Positions 20,851 through 32,358 of a stretch of DNA of 64,000 nucleotides are shown here, in pieces. Location: positions 1 to 64,000 of the forward strand of contig JNDT01001390.1 of NCBI GenBank assembly GCA_000697055.1, written 5' to 3'. A model generated the notes under the pieces. That model saw nothing but the letters and a program-made list of their open reading frames with translations. It was not told the origin of the DNA and searched no databases. Position 1 is the first letter of the stretch; each line of letters starts with the position of its first letter. The DNA comes from Saksenaea vasiformis B4078. Its lineage: Eukaryota; Mucoromycota; Mucoromycetes; Mucorales; Saksenaeaceae. Position numbers and translations under genes: made by a program.

Positions 20851-22943
20851 AGAAATGGCTGTAGTTAATTGTTTCTTCATATAAGAAATACATTCCTTTA
20901 AAGCTGTTGTTGGATGCATGGTCCTTGCGTAATGATCGCTGCATGAAACAGACAATGCTGGGTCATTGGAAAAAAGAAGTACTTGATCTTGTGCCACACG
21001 AAAGAGAGTAAAATACTCTACTTCCTCAAGTTAGTTATAGTTGATTACAAACATAAACAGCCAACTAGGTTTGGCATCATATGTAGAGCGCCTTTTCTGT
21101 GGTAGCGTCGGCATCAGAAGATGCACTTTTTCTTTTATATTAAATACTCCGTATCGGAAAACAATATGAGGAACTGTTGCACGCTTACAGGTAAAGCATA
21201 AAATAAATGTACTTGTCAGTGGATCATGAAAAGGATGGGAAAAAAAGGGACTACGGACACTTTTTTCTCTCTTGCCATCATACCTTTGGAGGCTAAGTGT
21301 TACTTCTTTGTATGAGCGCAGCATAAACTAGTTTATTGCTTATAAATCAATGATTATGCAAGATGGTCGAAAAGCCTGAAAGTAACACATTCGCCTTGTT
21401 CTTCTGTATTCCTTCTCCATATTGGAACATCAATTATGCTTGATCTCTAAATCAAAGACATCACACAAAACAAAACAAAACAAAACACGGAGACATCGCC
21501 GGAGTATCTTGCAAGATAGCATCGCTACATCTATCAGAGAAATGAATGTTTAATGAATATATCGTCGTTCCAAAAAGACTGAACAACAGCCAATAGACAG
21601 TATTGAACGAAATGAATATGTCCAAACGCCTCAAATGATTTATCTGTCCCTTTTTTCTTGAAGTCGTACAAATACCAGGCAAGCACCTTGTTTAAAATAT
21701 CGCATCAGCATTCAGCATAATCAAATCGTCTGACAGCTGATTATGTTACTGCTTTACCTGTCCCCAATATTTGCTTTCTGAAACCTTTTTTTCTTCCTTT
21801 CTTCCCACCGTCCTATCACCTTTCAAGATGTAAGTATTGCTTCTTTTGCAAGAACACAATACGAACTAGCATATTGTTTATAAATAACGGGTTGTTCAAA
21901 ATGATAAGGAAGACGAAAGCTGACAAGTTCACATGCCATCTCCGTATTCCTTTCAAAAAGTATTCGTTGCTTAAGTCGTCTTTTGATAACATCATTGATA
22001 GCTGTAAACTATATCCGTGGGCAAATAGACTTATGATGAAGCCAGCAAAAGGTGAATCAAGTTGAAGGTTAAACATGCTTTTCACTTCTCTTTTCCTAAC
22101 AGACGCACATCATGAGAGATGGTCGAAGAGACCATTTTGTGATAAGTATCTTCTCATTGATTTTTCCACAAACAGATATTTCATTGTACTTCTTTTAGAT
22201 ATACAACGGACTACAGGATGGCATATAGGATTCAGAAAAGCTATGACCGGTCGGCAAGTCCTTATTGATTTTGGCCGACTAACATTGGCTTATATTCTGA
22301 CAAACGTCGTATCTATGACATGGGTGCCTGCTTTCTTGTAGTCCAATTGCTGGTATCACTGTAGATAATACGGTAAGATACTCAGATAAGCAATGTATTT
22401 TATGAATGATTTTTTAACGAAGTTTAGGTTTGTTGTCAGTCTATGCTTCTTTCCGCAAATCATCTACACTCCGAACGAGCCTTTTACACCGGTCAATTTA
22501 TACCGGATATATTTTACAAAAATCACGCGTCACCGAATAAGGGTATGTTTCTCAGGCGTCCAGTATATGGCTGATCTCTTTGCGTATGTAGTGCACCATA
22601 GTGTTCCTATGACAAAGTCATGGGTGTCCGAAGGCAACTCCTTTTACTGACGCTGCTCCATACGCAGAAAGTACATAAATCACAAATCCGCGTTCCTTGT
22701 CAGATAAGCTACATCAGTGAAGCTCAAAATTAATGACGTGCCTGGTGGGAATAACTGGTTCGAATAGCTGCATCTTCGGCCTATGGCATCGGCTGTGACA
22801 TGACAAAAGCAAATCAAAAAAAGATCCGATTGACTTTGAATATAGTTCCAATCGGGTCTTTTTCCTTAATGCGGATATTTACCTATTTCGTCACAATAAA
22901 ATAAGGTACGGTCAGTGTACGCTGAATCCGTCCAAGTCTCATC
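20851..22943. other. gene-free stretch upstream of xylulokinase
   Basis: Short frames only (up to 97 codons). Segments near 21323-21450 and 21865-21990 look like diverged copies of one another (shared TATTG-TTATAAAT and CCGTATTCCTT-like blocks), suggesting an old duplication. A strong hairpin at 816-863 of the 22 kb block is listed separately. Confidence 0.4.
22816..22863. promoter_or_regulatory. 15-bp inverted repeat upstream of xylulokinase
   Basis: AAAAAGATCCGATTG and CAATCGGGTCTTTTT face each other across a 16-bp spacer, with one T-G mismatch that would be a wobble pair in RNA. The repeat ends 80 bp before the xylulokinase ATG. It could be a dimeric factor site, an RNA hairpin in the leader or a tiny element footprint. 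Confidence 0.45.
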
Positions 22944-24668
22944 ATGTCAAACCGCTATTTTCTCGGACTCGACTTGTCTACACAGCAACTCAAATGTACC
23001 GTCATTGACGATTCACATGCTATTGTGTATGAAGATGGCATCAACTTTGACAAGGACCTACCTGAGTTTGGAACAACTCATGGCGTGGTTCAGAATGGTA
23101 ATGTCGCTACTGCACCTCCGTTAATGTGGGTCAAAGCTTTGGACCTACTACTGTTGAAGATCAAGTCAACTCCATTTGTCCACCATATTAAGGGGATAGC
23201 CGGTGCAGGACAGGTATATTCCTTATTTCGCGGTTTGTTTGTTGATCCGTCCGTTTGATAGCAACACGGAAGTGTTTATTTGTCTTCAAACGGCCTGGCA
23301 ACGCTGGCCAGATTGGATCCTTCGCAAACATTGACAACGCAGCTTAAACACGCTTTTACAATTGAACAATCACCTATCTGGCAAGATGCAAGCACAACAG
23401 AAGAATGTCGGTCTTTAGAAACCTACGTCGGAGGGCCAGAAAACCTTTCGCGACTGACAGGATCCAGAGCGTATGAGCGTTTCACTGGAAACCAAATTGC
23501 CAAGGTAGACAACTTTTATTATTATTTTAGAGACAGGTACCTAAATTTCTTCTTCCAGCTGTATCACGAACAACGTGTCAAATACGATGCCACAGCGTAT
23601 ATTTGTCTGGTCAGCTCGTTTATTGCCGCTCTATTTCTCGGGGCACCAGCCCCTGTGGATGCAGCGGAAGGCTCAGGCACAAATCTGATGAATATCCAGA
23701 CTCATCAATGGCAGATCGATCTGCTAGAACATTGTGGTGGACCAACGCTTAAAGAAAAGCTGAGGCTAGAGCCTGTTGAAGGTGGAATCCAGCTAGGCAA
23801 AATAAGCAGCTACTACGTGCAGAGGTACGGGTTTAATCCAGGTATGCCTTTTTCGTTTTGTTTTTCCTTCTGACAGAAATCATAAATAGATTGCTCCGTC
23901 ATGCCATTTACGGGAGACAACTCCGCAACTTTGGCTGCAATGAATCTGTCCAAAGGTGATTGCGTGATTTCACTAGGTACTTCGGATACAGTTTTAGTCT
24001 ATTTGAAACAAGATTCGGCCGAGACGACGACTGAATCGCACTTGATGGCGCATCCAACAGATCCAGACGGTTTCATGGGAATGTTATGCTACAAGAATGG
24101 TTCGTTAACAAGACAGCATGTGCGGGACATGTATGCCGATGCAAATTGGGACATTTTCAACAAAAAGCTACAAACACCAACAGATAAAGAGTTTGGATTC
24201 TATTACTGGATGCAGGAGATCATCCCATTCGCCAAAGGTATCTATCGTTTCCAGGATGGTAAATTAGTCGATGAATTTGCCGATCCTTCAACGAACGTGC
24301 GAGCGATTGTTGAATCGCAATTTATGTCCATGAGAGCCCGACTGGAAAGAATGACACGAGCTCCCATCACACGTATTCTGGCAACCGGTGGCGCTGCGGC
24401 AAATACGGAGCTACTGCAGGTGTTGTCTAACGTACTCGGTTTGCCGGTCTATAAGCAAAAAGGGATGAACAGCGCGAGTCTTGGAGGCGCCTTTTTGGCA
24501 AAGTATGGCACAGTTAGGCACCAGCAATCGTTTAACGCCTTGATCAACGAGCATACTACTATCAGTACCGAGCTGGTATGCGAACCGGATAAACAGCAGA
24601 CAGAGCTGTATGGCAAAAAACTTGCCCGATACATTGAATTGGAAAAATCAATTGTGGCATCCAGTTAA
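22944..24668 (+). CDS. D-xylulokinase (FGGY family)
   Basis: Four exons, join(22944..23213, 23262..23504, 23559..23841, 23890..24668), 524 residues. The protein phosphorylates D-xylulose to xylulose 5-phosphate, feeding the pentose phosphate pathway in the cytosol. The N-terminus RYFLGLDLSTQQLKCTVIDD is the FGGY phosphate-binding start. GIAGAGQ-QHGSVY spans intron 1 and carries the XylB-type glutamine/histidine pair. SLETYVGG, LTGSRAYERFTGNQI, CSVMPFTGDN, VISLGTSDTVLV and ILATGGAAANTELLQVLSNV follow in the usual order, the last being the C-terminal ATP-binding signature. Intron 2 (23505-23558) is 54 nt without a stop, so an unspliced reading also stays open, but the inserted residues interrupt the conserved GNQIAK-LYHE segment. 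Length fits the human XYLB type (536) better than the yeast enzyme (600). AATAAA occurs shortly after the stop. Confidence 0.94.
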
Positions 24669-25663
24669 GGTACCCTTTCGCGATGCATCAATTGTGTGTA
24701 ATCAATAAATTATCCTTATGCTACTACGAGATACTCGCTGCGCAGCTACGGTGTGAATGCAGCGTGCATGAAAGCGAAGCTTAAACGCGGGCCTTTCTCT
24801 TTGGATCCGCTTTTGTATATCTATGAAGTTATATCTTTGATATAGCTGAAGTTACATACCGCAATGTATGTCGCAGATATATATGGCATCATAACAGCTG
24901 GATGGTTTCGGATAATTGACAGCTCCTGCAGCTCCACAGCTCCATTTTATATGCCTTGAAAAGTACGCATACTTCTCCCAGTTTCCAACAGTGGAGGCGA
25001 TAGAAACGAGTCCACAGACAGGAGCACGAAATTCTCGGATAAGCCGAAATCATATACGAAGAATGCAGGAAACTAGTATCATATCCTGCATACTTTTAAC
25101 GTATATCATAGCCATGATTGAGCCTAAAGACATGCAAATTACTCTATTCTAAATAAAGTCTGCGTCCATGAAGGAAGCAAGTATGCGCCGAGAGTGAGAT
25201 AAAATCTCTGTTAATATATCGTTTATGAAAAAATGTGTAGTCAACTGTACGGTCAAGGTGTACCCTTGGATTGACTCATGATCACAGAATGACTTAACAA
25301 ACAAAACGCTTGGTATCAAGAAAGATCAATATCCCATAAGCAACCACAATGTCCTGGAACTATGTTTTTGGTAATGGATAGAAGGATCTGCTACTGACAC
25401 GATGCGAATATGATATAATGGAAATAAAGTACGCTCACATAGGCTCATTGTAAAACATAGTGGATCCAAGCAGACTCGCATTGTCATTCGGATTGAGAGC
25501 GCTTGCGTAAATCCATTGTCGTTAAGCACGCCAGAAAAATACGAGAAAGTGTAGTGTTGTTGGATAAATTGAGTATTTTCTTTACAGACATGTAGGAGAA
25601 AGCAGAAAAAAAAAGAATTGTCGCGAGATACATTGGGTACCCATCTCGACACTGTATTTATCA
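24669..25663. other. intergenic spacer, nothing recognised
   Basis: Region between the convergent xylulokinase and MED31 genes. AATAAATTAT at about 24702 may be the xylulokinase poly(A) signal. Other frames are short. Confidence 0.5.
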
Positions 25664-26165
25664 CTACGACTCTTGTGCAGCTGCTTCACCAAGCGTCCCT
25701 GCTGGTGCCGGCGCATTATCCACCAACTGGTTCTCGTTAGTTTCTTTCGGCGGATTCCGTAGATACATCCAGTGGTAATATTGCATTCGGTGAACTTCCT
25801 GTGTGTTTTCGGACGTGGTGATGTAGTCTCTAAATTGCGCATGCTGTAGCTGATCAAGGAAATAAAGTGCATGAGGGTATCTGTTGCAGAGTTCACGTTA
25901 ATTGTCTGTAGCGTATCAGAAATAGATCGTACACAACGAATTTTGCATATTCCGGCTGTTTCCAGTACTGTAAATACTCTAGATAGCGAATGAAAGAGGG
26001 ATCCTTGAAGTACTGTTGTTGTGCCAGATCTGTGCGTAGGTCAATGTTCATCGTCTGTTGTTTTCACTAAAACGTACGATTCAAGTACCACGGATTCGCC
26101 AAGCATTGAACAAATTCCAGCTCTAACTGAAAGCGTCGTTTGTCCTCTGCATTCTGAGAAGTCAT
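25664..26165 (-). CDS. MED31: Mediator subunit Med31 (Soh1)
   Basis: Three exons, complement(25664..25880, 25933..26029, 26078..26165), 133 residues. MED31 is a small middle-module subunit of the Mediator complex that bridges activators and RNA polymerase II. The spliced frame reads RRFQLELEFVQCLANPWYLN, then HLAQQQYFKDPSFIRYLEYL, then QYWKQPEYAKFVVYPHALYF and LDQLQHAQFRDYITT, the most conserved Soh1 core. The tail is HRMQYYHWMYLRNPPKE plus a short Ala/Glu-rich end. The introns are 48 and 52 nt, and all phases agree. Length is normal for the family (yeast 127, human 131). Confidence 0.96.
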
Positions 26166-26207
26166 GTCGATACCGTGAATAAAAGAGAAGTGCACCTTTG
26201 TTTTTCC

Positions 26208-26378
26208 CTAGACTTGCTGATTATAGCGAAACGCGAGTTCGGGCCGAACTTTGCTATCTGGGGCATTGCCGAAGTCCGCCAGATCAAGGTGAGACCAGTG
26301 CCGATGAATCCACATGATGTCCAAGAGGCAACGAAACACACAGGGTAAATAGAGTTTACAGTGCTCATTGCAAAAATC
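26208..26378 (-). other. unexplained open segment next to MED31
   Basis: A 57-codon frame without start, ending in TAG at 26208-26210, only 43 bp upstream of the MED31 start on the same strand. It reads EHCKLYLPCVFRCLLDIMWI, then HRHWSHLDLADFGNAPDSKV and RPELAFRYNQQV. The amino-acid composition looks coding, and it could be a last exon or a gene relic. No upstream exon with compatible splice sites was found and I do not recognise the family. Confidence 0.3.
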
Positions 26379-26978
26379 TCATCGTCCACCGCTATATCAA
26401 AATGGAATTCAGAGCAATGGACTCAAAAATATCCAGATCAATAGGTACAAAACTCGCAAAAGGCGAGATCACGTTTATAGAGCCACAAGGGTTAGCAACG
26501 GTCAACTTGTCAAAAGTGCTGACCCGTTTTAGCAAGTGCGTCAATAATTACTGAAATTGGCTCATCTAGGCATGCTTAGTGGTAGGGTGTCGCTGCACAA
26601 GTGCTCCGCCAGATCTAGTGTTTCTGGGTATGCGGTCGATCAAACTCAGGCTTGTGCTTGACCCCTCTTTTTTCTTTGATTGCGGTTTCATCTATGATAA
26701 GATTACCTAAGAACTTCTGTAAGATAGACAACAATGAAAACAAAAGGCATAACTCGTCCACTTTTTTCTATCACTACACATTCTCGATCTGTTACATGAC
26801 CGCAGAGGCCAACAAGGGAGAAACAACGCGTTACACGATGGAGCTCAGACTACATTAATACAGGTACAGCAATCTACTGTTTTCGAAATATGTAGAAGGT
26901 AAAAAAGATGTACACGCGGGAAATGCTTCCTATACAGTACTACTTCTCTCCTGTTTCCTTTTGCATTTACATAGAGTT
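26379..26978. other. spacer, no gene recognised
   Basis: Between the open segment next to MED31 and the 3' end of the FetB-like gene. Frames here are under 70 codons or interrupted by stops. Confidence 0.4.
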
Positions 26979-28202
26979 TTAAGCTTTAGTCTCTTGCATA
27001 GGTTCTTCAGTTTTAGTTTCTTCTTTGCAGGTGAACCAGCCAACCAGCGTTTTTAAGCAATTTGATCCGATAACGGCGATAGTGCGCACATCGCGGAGGA
27101 AGTTCGACTTTTCCTTCACAATTCTCTCCGGTCGTAATCGATGGTTGTCGTCAATCATTCTCCGAAGGCAAACCTAAGAACGAGAGTTAGAGTTTTAGTA
27201 AGTCCTATAGGTTAAAATGAAAGTGTGCTATTTACCACCACAACACCGAGCACGCAAACTCCAGTAGAACCTGTGATTAGAAATGTTACGATCTGTTGGT
27301 ATCTGACAGCATCCATAATTGGAGCGCCACCGAGTATTTGGCCAGTCATGGCACCGGGAATCGTGACAAGTCCAATGACCGACATCTGATTGATTGACGG
27401 CAACATTGCTAGTCGGATAGCCTCGATTGCAATGGATCGACAGGCTTCCCATCGGCTAGCACCGTACGACAGATAAGTTTCTATTTGATTTGTGTGTGAT
27501 CCCACTTCTGTGAGACATGATCGTAAAGCAACGGCCATCCCGCTGATGCCTACGCCCAAAAGAAGTCCGACAGTAGGAACAAAGACATCGGGTATCCAGA
27601 AAGGGTCCTCTCCTAGTGCCCAGCGAGTGCCAATAATGCCAATAGTTATTGTTGAAAATCCCGTAGAAACCATAACAGAAGGGAACTTGAATTAACGAAG
27701 TTTAGTTTGCATACACATGCTGTGAGACACCAATAACTAACCATGCCGTGAAACCATGCATCCGACTTGTTATATACTGTTTCGAAAGTACTGAGAAATG
27801 TCATCACGACTAAACAGATACGTGAGCAAATTAGTTTATCTGCTTCGAAACGTGTTTACATGTCATCAATAGCACGATGAGCGGATTCCTCGTCTTGAAT
27901 ATTTCTTGCAGGACCAAACCCTTTCGGCATAATATGGAGTATTAGAAACCGGTGCTAGCATCGGTATATCTTACCATCACCGTTAGCTGTACAACACACC
28001 GAAAGGAGCTTGTTATCAACGATCTCTCGAGTTTCAGACCGAGAGTGAACGATATCATACCTTACAAAGTAATCAATAGGATGACGGGGTAATGTATAAA
28101 TAATAAGAAATAATGCATACCATTTATCAAAATAAATGTTGCAGCAATAGAAACATTTATCCAAGCTAGGTCGGGCAAGTCTGTGCCCTGGTACTCCGCC
28201 AT
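26979..28202 (-). CDS. UPF0014/FetB-type membrane permease
   Basis: Six exons, complement(26979..27173, 27236..27685, 27742..27809, 27860..27920, 27975..28060, 28121..28202), 313 residues. The frame begins MAEYQGTDLPDLAWINVSIA and passes through FTLGLKLERSLITSSFRCVV, GLVLQEIFKTRNPLIVLLMT and FETVYNKSDAWFHGM. It continues with FPSVMVSTGFSTITIGIIGT, VGLLLGVGISGMAVALRSCL and LSYGASRWEACRSIAIEAIR, then INQMSVIGLVTIPGAMTGQI and LGGAPIMDAVRYQQ. This is the UPF0014 (FetB/ALS3-like) pattern with about seven membrane segments. Bacterial FetB is the membrane part of an iron exporter with the ATPase FetA, and plant ALS3/STAR2 works in aluminium tolerance. The fungal substrate is unknown. No ATPase partner gene is nearby. 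The C-terminus is hydrophilic, ending in a KEETKTEEP segment. Introns are 50-62 nt with consistent phases. Confidence 0.9.
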
Positions 28203-31200
28203 CCTTGGAAAAGAGGTGAAAAAAATGTGGAAGAAGGAAGGTGAGCGAGTTCAAAGCTGTAGCGGTTCTTTCGAGACAAAAAGAAAAAGCAACGCTACAT
28301 CTATCTTCATGGTTGCAGCTTGTTTTAACCTTGTACGCCATCATACATTAATCAGATTATCACGAGAGCTTCATTCTATAAACATCATCATCCATCGATC
28401 ATCCCAAGCTGCCGCTTTCTTTACAAAACAAAAATGAAATCTAAAATGAAGTAGCGATAACCCGAAAAGAGAATGACAACGCAATTATCCTACATCATAT
28501 TATCTCCTTAGTACCTATCCCAAGGAGGGTCTGAAGATCCATTGGCATGATTTTGATCAGCATGCATTTCTTGCGGGAATTTGATTCGTAGACAGTCTGT
28601 GGGCTGAAGAAATGTAGGGATGATGCAGCTTGGCTGCTGTCAAGCGCATGCAAAAACATTGCTTTTGGGCTTTAGTTCAGCTATGTTCTAATAAAGTGCG
28701 AATATGTTCGCTATAGCATGCCAACAATCTTCCAGGACCGCGGATGTCTGTCACGAAAGTCATGGTGTTAGTAGTTCCTGAGGTTCATCAACAAACAGAA
28801 GGAGCCGATTAACCGGGGATATAGGCGACATTCAGCACAAGTGACTAAACCATCGGAAGATTAGTATCTATCCAGCATTCGTGGACGTAATGAGAGTATC
28901 ATCCTATACCTTTTGGTATCATGTGCACATCAATAACGTTGTATGACGGAATACGCTCATCATCCCTTTTAGGACATCGTCGTTGGACCGAAACGCCCCT
29001 TTTTTCCTGTTCCAAGCCCAGTAATGATGATCCAAGACCGAGTTTGGCGATCACACGTACCTCGGGCCGATCATCAACGCAGGCGGATAGGGTGCAACTA
29101 TGTATTTAATATTCGCTCATTTGGATTTATCAGTTTCTATCAAGCATGCTATAAACTACAGTTTCATTCGAAGTCTGTATCCATATTATCAACCCAGATC
29201 AAATCAGCTATAACGTCGTTCCTTAAGAATTCGTCTGAAACGTTGTAGCTTACAGAATATTGAATGCAGAAATGTTTATTTCCTATTTAGCTTCAAGCGA
29301 ACGTTTGACATCTATAATAGCACGAAACACATGAACGTAATATTGTACTGTTGTAATCACCAAAGATCCATAAAGTGGAACTTAAGTTATCCTTTGGGAT
29401 ATGCAATGACAATGTACAAGGCAGTGACGCTGCTCATGCTATCTCTTGCCAAGACTAAGTGGCTTTTCTTCATCCGCCGAGAAGTCGGCAGCCTCAAACT
29501 TATTGCAGTCGAATGTTTGAGAAAACGAAAAATGCACGATAGTTTCTCAAACCCGAGAACCGCGGATAGCATCACCGTATCCACGCCTTGTTCTGATCCT
29601 GCTATATAGAACGGTGACGGAGATGTGTCTGGCCAACTCTACAAATGATCCCGAGGAAAAACAGGTAAATCTTCAACTCGAGGCTATATTATCGAAGAGG
29701 AAGGATGTAAAATATGCAGGTACCTGGGATTTATGCAAACTTTCTGGACAACCCGACAGCCCCCGTCGGCATAGATTGATATCAGCAATGTCTTTTGAGT
29801 CTTCCAAGTTCGTACTTTGTGAAACCTTGACCACATCAAACGGAACGGTATAACTACATCGTGTTATTAGTCCTCGTGGTACATGTACATCATGGGAGCC
29901 AGGAAGGTACTTCAAGGAGCTGTAGACTTCTCTGGTATTGCTCAATTTCGGAACAAGCACAACATGCAAATCGCCGATAGCAAACCGAATGGTATCTTTC
30001 TGTCCTCGTTCTGCGGCACAATGTTTGGCTGGTATTGATGCTACATCATCTTAACATGTGCTACTTATTGTTTGTTGTGTCATACGAGTGATGTGGTTCA
30101 TCCGGTTCACGAGGTGTGCGCTTTTCCCCCATGCTTCTTTGTTGTACATGGATAACTTATGCTACGGACATACACGGGATAAGCAAGTGTTCTATTTGTA
30201 GCTTTTGCGACGAATCTTAGAGATGAGTTCCTCAGGCTGGATAAACGTGCTTTTTCGAAGTAGTGCTCATTTGCTTTCTTATTCTTATGAATCCAAACCG
30301 ATTGAGCAATTTTGCTAAACAGTTGGAAGCGAAGCAAAACACAACAACTTCCTAGAAAAGGAGACATTGATAAATTGAATTAGTACATCTTCTAATAACT
30401 TGAGGCTAACTAATTGTGAAGGGTATGTTGGACGCTCTTACATTACTTGGAACAAGTATCGTAAATAGGCACGCACCTGAAGGAGCTTTTATTCAAAGAA
30501 ACAAGATCATACGCGATGGTAAAAAGGAAAAAGAAGATAATATATAGAGGGAAATAATTCAATGAGGTTAAGGGGAATATGACAAAGTCAGATCAAGGGA
30601 GCATGCTACAATGCAAAACTCACTTTTTGTTTCAGTGGTAAAGGATATCCTTGACAGTCAAAAGGAAGGTGGTGGATTCAAGTCCTACTTGCTTGTTTGG
30701 TTCTTCCGCTATGGTTTGCTTGAGATTGCGGTTTGAAAGAGATTCAGAGGAGACGTCTACGGTCTTGACAAACTACTGCGTATAAAGTCAATATCTCAAG
30801 AAGATACTGCCATTCATCAATGGTATAATCCATAGGTTTGCTCCTGCCATACTCATCGACGATAATTCTCTTTCAATGTTTATAAATAAATCGAATGCTT
30901 ATGACGACAAGCTTTCCATTGTAGGGGGTGGTGAACAGGAAAGTCTGAACAGCAAATCCTGGAGAGTTTTATGTATCCCAGAAAGAACCAAGGTCTGTGT
31001 GACAACAAATGCTGGAAATGCGACATTGGATTGAATAATTTTTGCACTGGAAGGTGATACGTCCTTGCACTGGGAAGTATGTCGTTTTGCGATAATCCAA
31101 GAAATAGTTCGCGCCTGGATAACCAGAGTGTTGCATTGTGGGTATTCCAGTGATGAATTCCCAGGATCCCACCGGAAGCAGTAAAAACGTCTCACAATAA

Positions 31201-31965
31201 GGACAGGCTCCATCCACAATGATCTGTATTTAAAGGGACGCATGAATCTCCTTTTTTTTTTTTCAAAAGCCATCCCGGTAAGGATGTCTAATTCTTCAAA
31301 ACGTACAGGCTCATTCATCTTCGATGTTTATATTTTAGCCTACAAGTCTTCTGTTCGAAACATCTTGGCTGAGTGGACTCCCTCTGTCGCATTCGGTAAC
31401 GGAAATGATATCCATTTGTATGTACAGTTGTCACTCATTCTTATATCCTTCATCTGGGGACCAAGTTGATGTAAGTAGAACATTATTTTATCGCCAATTT
31501 ATATACTGATAGCCGCATAGTTCATCCCTTCCTTAGCGCAAACCTGGCTCTTAATGGATGCAAAATTTATATAGAGTAGCGTAAAAATCCATTCAATAAA
31601 CAGTATGAGAACGATCCCACTTGGTGCGACTTCACTTTCCGAGAAGATCGGGTTACAGTATTACTAGGCTTTAATCTTCGCACTAACCGTTTCGCTGTAC
31701 ATTATCCGGCGTTGCTTGTCTAGGATAACGTAAGTGTTCTCTCTTCATACATCTTGGCGTATTGACATAAATTGAGATACACATGCTACAAACCGCCATC
31801 GGTGTGTTGAATATTTCCTTGCCACGTGCACTAGCTTAATGAGTTCGTTGCCATGTCAAACTAAACAATACTATCATAAGTAGCCAACACGATAAGTTTG
31901 TTCTTTATGGTTATTTCTTATAATAAGCATTAGTTCAGAAGGATAGGTAAAAAAAAAAAGAAGGG
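28203..31965. other. long gene-poor stretch
   Basis: About 3.8 kb with only unrecognised frames. Examples are 92 and 79 codons in tandem on the plus strand at 29331-29853 and 139 codons on the minus strand at 30899-31318. A weak tRNA-like sequence near 30635-30705 was rejected. No repeats with clear ends were found. It is most simply decayed or intergenic DNA. Confidence 0.45.
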
Positions 31966-32358
31966 TTGGCAAAGTTGTCGTATGCAAAAGCCAGCAACAT
32001 TGATCTGACGCTTTGGATTTGTGCAACAACTACTCTTTTTTTGGGTCAATTTAAACAGGTGTGCCTCTTTTTCTCACTCACTCTCTTTTTCTTTTTACCT
32101 CATTTATTGCTTTCTCTAATTTCACTTGCTCATCTTGCAGTACGGCGACGATTACGTAGCTTGCTTCCTACTAATTGCTCCAAGTGAGTATGACAAGGCA
32201 GAATCGTTGTTGTCCATCGGTAGCAGCAAACCCCCCTGCCTCCTCGTTTCAGTTCCTGAGCTTTTTACTGAACTGTAGTTTTGTATAGTTCTCTTGCTTC
32301 CTATCGTCTTGCGTTGCGCCATCCAAGTAACAGATAAAACACTTACGACAGTCCTAAT
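31966..32358 (+). other. possible 5' exons of the NDK-like gene
   Basis: An ATG at 31966 opens 31 codons to a good donor at 32059, and an acceptor (CTTGCAG) precedes position 32141. The downstream segment in that phase reads YGDDYVACFLLIAP, similar to the YGDQYTA segment that precedes the first NDK domain of NME7. A strong GTGAGT donor follows. The splice phase into ATG 32359 does not work for this frame unless another donor is used, so the model is left open. Confidence 0.3.

Noticed and set aside
23505..23558. Xylulokinase without its second intron
   Set aside because: The 54-nt segment is open, but splicing restores the conserved GNQIAK-LYHE order and has good borders.
30635..30705. Possible tRNA with D-loop-like and T-loop-like segments
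   Set aside because: The anticodon stem has a mismatch, the acceptor arms do not pair and the B box is poor; at best a decayed organelle-type tRNA.
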